Origin: Mycobacterium sp.
GTDB taxonomy: Bacteria; Actinomycetota; Actinomycetes; Mycobacteriales; Mycobacteriaceae
Assembly (NCBI GenBank): GCA_025963385.1
Contig: JAOPUT010000397.1
Span: 1-36,481, forward strand
Reading direction: 5' to 3'
DNA: 36,481 nucleotides
This document shows positions 32,504 to 36,481 of the stretch, piece after piece. Under the pieces are notes generated by a model, which worked only from the letters and a program-made list of their open reading frames with translations, was not told the origin of the DNA and did not search any database. Each line of letters begins with the position of its first letter. Position 1 is the stretch's first letter. Made by a program: the position numbers and the translations under genes.

Positions 32504-34123
32504 TCAGTTCCTGCGCAACGCGAGCACGCTGCCCTCGCCGTCGCAGGAGACGTACAAGGTGCCATCGGGACCCGCCGCGATGCCCGCGAACGGTCCCTGC
32601 GGCCCGGAGAACGGCGGCATGCCCTTGAGCGGCTTGGGTTCCACGCCCGGCGGAGGGCCGATCGCGAGTCCGTCGGCGACGGTGGTGCGCAGGCCGGTGG
32701 ATAGATCGTGGGCGATGACGGCCTTCGCGCCGGCGTCCACGATGAACAGCTGTCCGCCGTGGGCCAGGATGCCTTGCGGCCGTTGGAGTCCGTCGACCAC
32801 GGTCTCGGTGCCCGCCGTCGTGATGCGGACCACGCGGCCCGCGCCGGACTCGGTGACCAGCACGGTGCCGTCCGGTGTCACGGCGATGCCGGCAGGGACG
32901 TCCAGGCCCTTCGCCAGCACCTCGACCCCACCCGTGCGGGCCACCGACACCACCTGGCCGGTGCCTTGCTCGACGGCGACGATGTCGCTGCCCGCCAGGG
33001 CCACGCCGTACAGCTGATCCAAACCGTCTGCCAGGTACTCACATTCGTGGGTGTCCGGCCGGTAGCGGGCGATCTGACCGCCCGAGGTCGTCACGACGAA
33101 CTCACCGGGGCCCGAGCGCACCAGCCCACGCAGGAAGCCCGGATAACCGGGAGAGAAGAGCATGCCGACCGTCTGCAGTGAGCCGTCGGGCTGCAGCGCG
33201 TAGAAATAGGTGCCGTCGGCGACGTACACGCGGCCGTCGACGCCGACCTCGAGATCCAGCGGCCAGTTGAGCGCACCGGGCAGCACGGTGCGCGTCTCGC
33301 CGCCGCCGAGCACCTCGGTGATCTCACCGGTGAAGTTGGAGACGAACAGCCGACCGTCGACCATCGCGCAGTTGTCCAGGCCGGGGGTGAGTTGCGCCAG
33401 CACGGTTTGCGCACCGGTGCGCGGGTCGATACGCAGCACCTGTCCGCTGGCCACCTGGGTCGACACGATGAAGCCGTCGGCGTCGAACTTGACCGAGTCC
33501 GGGACGCCGAGTCCGCTGGCCACCGTTTGGGCCTCGCCGCCGTTGGGGTCGATGCGCCAAATCTCGTTGGCGCCCATCACCGGAAAGTAGAGCAGGCCGT
33601 CGGGGCCGACCTCCATGGCGTTGGGGGAGGGCACGTTCTCCAGCAGGATCTTCGGTGGGCCGCCAGCGAGGTCGAACTCCATCAGCCTGCCGCCCTCACG
33701 ACACTCGCCGATGAACAGCCTGCCGTCGTGGAACGTGATGCCGTTCGCGGATGGCACGTCGTCGCGCAGCACTCGCGTCGTGCCGCCTGCCTCCCGCACG
33801 CTGACCCGACCGTCCATGACCTCGGTGGCGAACAGGTTGCCGCTCGGATCGAACGCGACGTCGTCGGGGGCGATGATGTCGCCGCCCTTGGCGCTCACCG
33901 TCGTCAATTCGCCTGTCGCGAGGTCCAGCGCGCTGATCTGACTTCCGGTGACCTGCGCGATGTAGATCCTGCCGTCGGGACCGGTGCGCAGACCGTTCGC
34001 GCCGAACAGCCGACTGGGTGAGGTGAGGCGTTCCAGACGCCACCCCTCGGCCACCACGGGGGTGAATGAGGCTGCGTAGCGGGTCGCGGATCCAGCGGTC
34101 ACGGGTCGGACGATAGCAATCAT
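32504..34123 (-). CDS. SMP-30/NHL-type beta-propeller protein, possible lactonase
   Basis: A protein of 539 residues made of repeated blade units such as GPDGRIYIAQ, DPSGNLFATEV, GPDGLLYFPV, VDGRVYVADG, TPDGTVLVTESG and GPDGTLYVSCDG, that is, an NHL/SMP-30 beta-propeller, perhaps two propellers given the length. Members include gluconolactonase and other lactone hydrolases, but no catalytic residue can be named with confidence. There is no clear signal peptide. The ATG at 34123 is where the blade-like sequence begins upstream; GTG at 34102 is an alternative; neither has a strong ribosome site, so a leaderless mRNA is possible. First gene of the minus-strand operon. Its promoter region carries the GntR-type site at 34127. 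Confidence 0.75.
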   Translation of the reverse strand: MIAIVRPVTAGSATRYAASFTPVVAEGWRLERLTSPSRLFGANGLRTGPDGRIYIAQVTGSQISALDLATGELTTVSAKGGDIIAPDDVAFDPSGNLFATEVMDGRVSVREAGGTTRVLRDDVPSANGITFHDGRLFIGECREGGRLMEFDLAGGPPKILLENVPSPNAMEVGPDGLLYFPVMGANEIWRIDPNGGEAQTVASGLGVPDSVKFDADGFIVSTQVASGQVLRIDPRTGAQTVLAQLTPGLDNCAMVDGRLFVSNFTGEITEVLGGGETRTVLPGALNWPLDLEVGVDGRVYVADGTYFYALQPDGSLQTVGMLFSPGYPGFLRGLVRSGPGEFVVTTSGGQIARYRPDTHECEYLADGLDQLYGVALAGSDIVAVEQGTGQVVSVARTGGVEVLAKGLDVPAGIAVTPDGTVLVTESGAGRVVRITTAGTETVVDGLQRPQGILAHGGQLFIVDAGAKAVIAHDLSTGLRTTVADGLAIGPPPGVEPKPLKGMPPFSGPQGPFAGIAAGPDGTLYVSCDGEGSVLALRRN

Positions 34124-34126
34124 CGA

Positions 34127-34138
34127 TGGTCCAGACAA
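34127..34138. promoter_or_regulatory. HutC-type operator copy TGGTCCAGACAA
   Basis: Matches the perfect site at 34222 at 10 of 12 positions and lies immediately upstream of the SMP-30-like start, where a bound repressor would block transcription of the minus-strand operon. Confidence 0.6.
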
Positions 34139-34221
34139 TAGACGGAGTCTCAGAAAGGCTGCCCTTGACGCACATATAAGCCCTGCGGAATAGTGTTCTC
34201 CAACTGGTAGAGCACCATATG

Positions 34222-34233
34222 TTGTCCGGACAA
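34222..34233. promoter_or_regulatory. HutC-type operator, perfect palindrome TTGTCCGGACAA
   Basis: A perfect 12-base palindrome 28 bases before the SDR 3 start, in the divergent region 34124-34261. With the near copy at 34127 it brackets both outward promoters. HutC-family GntR proteins bind similar short palindromes with a GTC...GAC core, and one is encoded in the neighbouring operon. Confidence 0.7.
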
Positions 34234-34261
34234 TTGGGTTGCGGCAACAGGAAAGCGAGTC

Positions 34262-35107
34262 ATGCCGGATCTGCTGAGACTCGACGGACGCGTAATCGTG
34301 GTGTCCGGCGCCGGGGGCGGCGGTATCGGCACGACCGTCACGGCCATGGCCGCTGAGGTGGGGGCCACCGTGATCGCGGTCAGCCGTTCCAAGGAGAACC
34401 TCGACGAACATGTGGTTCCGCTCGCGCGCCGCGGTCTGTCCGTCATCCCGGTGGCGGCGGACGCCTCGACGGACGACGGCATCGCCACGGTGATGGACCA
34501 GGTGTCCAGAACCGACGGTGATCTGTACGGACTCGTCAACGTGGCAGGCGGGGCGGCGCCGTCGACCTGGATGCCCTCGACGCGGGTGACGCGCACGGAC
34601 TGGCGCGACCTGTTCACCGCGAATCTGGAGACCACGTTCTTCACCAGTCAGGCGGTCGCCGCGGAACTGAGAGCGCAGGGCAAGCCGGGTTCGATCGTGT
34701 CGATCAGCTCGATCAGCGGCATGAACACCGCGCCGTTCCACATCGCCTACGGCACTGCCAAGGCCGCTGTCGTGGCGATGACGCGCACCATGGCGCTCGA
34801 GCTCGCCGCCGACGGCATCCGCGTGAATGCCGTCGCACCGGGGGTCACCGAGACCGCGGCGTCGCAGACCTACGTCGACCCCGACCCCGAGCGCGACCGC
34901 GCCGCCATCGCGATGGGCAGGCGCGGGCGACCCGAGGAGCAGGCCGGCGCGATCCTGTTCCTGCTGTCAGACCTGTCGAGCTACGTGACCGGGCAGACCC
35001 TGCTCGTCGACGGCGGCCTCGACCTCAAGTGGAGCCACCTGGCGCCCGATCACACGTCTCTCTTCTTGAGGGACCAAACCTTCCGCGCAGAGATCAGGAG
35101 AACCTGA
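34262..35107 (+). CDS. short-chain dehydrogenase/reductase (SDR 3)
   Basis: Oxidoreductase of 281 residues, classical SDR fold with slight variants. The glycine motif is SGAGGGGIG at 15-23, the usual NNAG is NVAG (93-96), and the triad is S150, Y163, K167 (YGTAK). The C-terminus DLSSYVTGQTLLVDGG is typical. The ATG at 34262 has AGGAAAG eight bases before it. It is translationally coupled to the Rieske oxygenase gene by a one-base overlap (TGATG), so it probably acts on the oxygenase product or substrate, for example as a dihydrodiol or alcohol dehydrogenase. Expression is likely controlled by the GntR-type site at 34222. Confidence 0.88.
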   Translation: MPDLLRLDGRVIVVSGAGGGGIGTTVTAMAAEVGATVIAVSRSKENLDEHVVPLARRGLSVIPVAADASTDDGIATVMDQVSRTDGDLYGLVNVAGGAAPSTWMPSTRVTRTDWRDLFTANLETTFFTSQAVAAELRAQGKPGSIVSISSISGMNTAPFHIAYGTAKAAVVAMTRTMALELAADGIRVNAVAPGVTETAASQTYVDPDPERDRAAIAMGRRGRPEEQAGAILFLLSDLSSYVTGQTLLVDGGLDLKWSHLAPDHTSLFLRDQTFRAEIRRT

Positions 35108-36481
35108 TGACCGACACCAAGGACGACGTGGTCGCCGAAGTGGTGGAGGAACTTTCGTCGCCGACGACGATCGGCGTCGAGGCCTACACCTCCGAGGCGT
35201 ATGCGCGGGCCGAGCGAGACAAGCTGTGGCGCAAGGTATGGCAGCAGGTCGGCCGCGTCGAGGAGATTCCCGACGTCGGCAGCTACCTGACCTACGACAT
35301 CCTCGACGACTCCATCATCGTGGTGCGAACCGGGCCCAACGAGTTTATGGCCCACCACAACGTCTGCATGCACCGCGGCCGCCGCCTGGTCGACGTGCCA
35401 GCGGGTGCCAAGAACGCGTGCGGCAGGACCAGGAAGTCGTTCGTCTGCGGGTTTCACGGCTGGACCTACGACCTCCAGGGCGCGTGCACTCACATCCGTG
35501 AGCAGGACGACTGGCAGGGTGCGCTCACGCGTGAGAACACCCACCTGGCCCACGTCAGCGTCGACACCTGGGGTGGCTGGCTGTTCATCAACATGGACAC
35601 CGACCCGGAACCGCTGGCGGACTACCTGTTTCCGGCCGCGAAGATCCTCGACCCCTTCGGGCTGGAGAACATGCGGTTCAAGTGGCGCAAGTGGCTGAAC
35701 TTCGACTGCAACTGGAAGGTCGCACTCGAGGCCTTCAACGAGACCTACCACGTGTTCACCACCCACCCGGAGTTCAACAAGTTCGGTGAGTTCAAGGGCT
35801 GGGCCAAGGCGCAGGGCAAGCACAGCAACATCGGCTATGACGCGCCAAAGGGATTGGACGAGACCAAGTCCAAGATCCGGCTCGGCTCGGGTGACCCGCG
35901 CATCTCGACGGCGGAGATGCAGGTCTACACCATGGAGGAGACCAACGCGACCACCACGCAGACGCTGGTGAACGCCGCCAAACGCCTCGTCGACGAGCTG
36001 CCGGAGGGGACGCCCGCCAACAAGGTGCTCGAGCACTGGCTCACCTCGGCCCGCAACGACGACGCCGCCCGCGGTGTCATCTGGCCGACGATCCCCGCCG
36101 ACATCCTCGGCCAGAGTGGCACGGCATGGCAGCTCTTCCCAAACTTCCAGATCGGCCAGGGCCTCACCAGCGCGCTGTGCTATAGCGCGCGCCCCGACCC
36201 CAGCTACGACCCCGACAAGTGCATCTTCGAAGTGGCCGTCTTCGAGCTGTATCCCAAAGGGCAAGAGCCGCAGACCGAATGGGTGTACACGCCGGTCGGC
36301 GATCCGAATTGGCTGTCGGTCCTGCCGCAGGACTTCTCCAACATGGCGGCCGTGCAGCAGGGCATGAAGTCTCTCGGCTTCCCAGGAACCAAGCCCAACC
36401 CCTACCGCGAGCGGAGCACGGTCAACCTGCACTACCAACTGTCGAAGTACATGGGCACCGGTGCACCCCAGGATCTCGTGT
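35107..36481 (+). CDS. Rieske non-haem iron oxygenase, alpha subunit (partial)
   Basis: The frame is open from the ATG at 35107 to the window end, giving 458 residues without a stop. It is the catalytic subunit of a ring-hydroxylating or related Rieske oxygenase. The N-terminal Rieske [2Fe-2S] domain has C87-M-H89 and C114-x2-H117 (CMHRGRR, CGFHGWTYDL). The catalytic domain has the mononuclear iron histidines H215 and H220 in EAFNETYHVFTTHPE. The C-terminal part is long (WPTIPADILGQSGTAWQLFPNF, FELYPKGQEPQTEW). The start overlaps the SDR 3 stop by one base. A ferredoxin or reductase partner would have to lie beyond the window. The hydroxylated substrate is unknown. Confidence 0.92.
   Translation, partial: MTDTKDDVVAEVVEELSSPTTIGVEAYTSEAYARAERDKLWRKVWQQVGRVEEIPDVGSYLTYDILDDSIIVVRTGPNEFMAHHNVCMHRGRRLVDVPAGAKNACGRTRKSFVCGFHGWTYDLQGACTHIREQDDWQGALTRENTHLAHVSVDTWGGWLFINMDTDPEPLADYLFPAAKILDPFGLENMRFKWRKWLNFDCNWKVALEAFNETYHVFTTHPEFNKFGEFKGWAKAQGKHSNIGYDAPKGLDETKSKIRLGSGDPRISTAEMQVYTMEETNATTTQTLVNAAKRLVDELPEGTPANKVLEHWLTSARNDDAARGVIWPTIPADILGQSGTAWQLFPNFQIGQGLTSALCYSARPDPSYDPDKCIFEVAVFELYPKGQEPQTEWVYTPVGDPNWLSVLPQDFSNMAAVQQGMKSLGFPGTKPNPYRERSTVNLHYQLSKYMGTGAPQDLV

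Noticed and set aside
1..36481. CRISPR arrays, tRNA or rRNA genes, complete insertion sequences
   Set aside because: No regularly spaced repeats, cloverleaf-type segments, rRNA stretches or transposase genes were recognised by reading; a tRNA or repeat search program was not available.

Overview
The window is GC-rich actinobacterial DNA, most likely from a rapidly growing mycobacterium (Mycolicibacterium type). The pointers are a close relative of the Mycobacterium vaccae NAD-dependent formate dehydrogenase, an Rv1733c-like membrane protein, a decayed 13E12-type DUF222/HNH endonuclease fragment, and frequent GTG/TTG starts with 1-4 base gene overlaps. The genus is inferred from recalled family sequences, not from a search.

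Positions 1-21,130 form an oxalate/formate/glyoxylate island. The 3' end of oxalyl-CoA decarboxylase is followed by formyl-CoA:oxalate CoA-transferase (frc) and then by a four-gene NAD+-reducing molybdenum formate dehydrogenase operon (fdsG-fdsB-fdsA-fdsD). Next come an oxalate/formate-type MFS carrier with a small unknown gene, the sulfurtransferase gene fdhD, an FCD-type GntR regulator, a second MFS carrier, a second CoA-transferase (frc2) and a third MFS carrier. A truncated haemoglobin gene and an HNH-endonuclease relic separate these from the glycerate pathway: hyi-glxR-gcl on the minus strand and a divergent glycerate kinase. Together the genes import oxalate, activate it with CoA, decarboxylate it, oxidise the formate to CO2 with NADH formation, and carry glyoxylate to phosphoglycerate. 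The oxalyl-CoA reductase that would supply glyoxylate is not in the window.

A recurring palindrome, TGCATAC-N-GTATGCA, lies in front of most of these units. It also precedes a histone-deacetylase-family gene (21,130-22,059). It is probably the operator of the GntR protein encoded at 9,400-10,131.

Positions 22,087-27,124 hold an Rv1733c-like membrane protein, a CytX-type permease under a TPP riboswitch, a small P-loop kinase whose stop codon lies inside that riboswitch, a LysR regulator, and a second, metal-free NAD-dependent formate dehydrogenase divergent from it.

Positions 27,138-36,481 hold a separate catabolic cluster: two short-chain dehydrogenases alternating with two acyl-CoA ligases, a HutC-type GntR regulator and an SMP-30/NHL beta-propeller protein on the minus strand. 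Divergent from these are a third short-chain dehydrogenase and a Rieske oxygenase alpha subunit cut by the window end. Two TTGTCCGGACAA-like sites lie between the divergent units. The substrate of this cluster cannot be read from the sequence. No tRNA, rRNA, CRISPR array or intact insertion sequence was seen.
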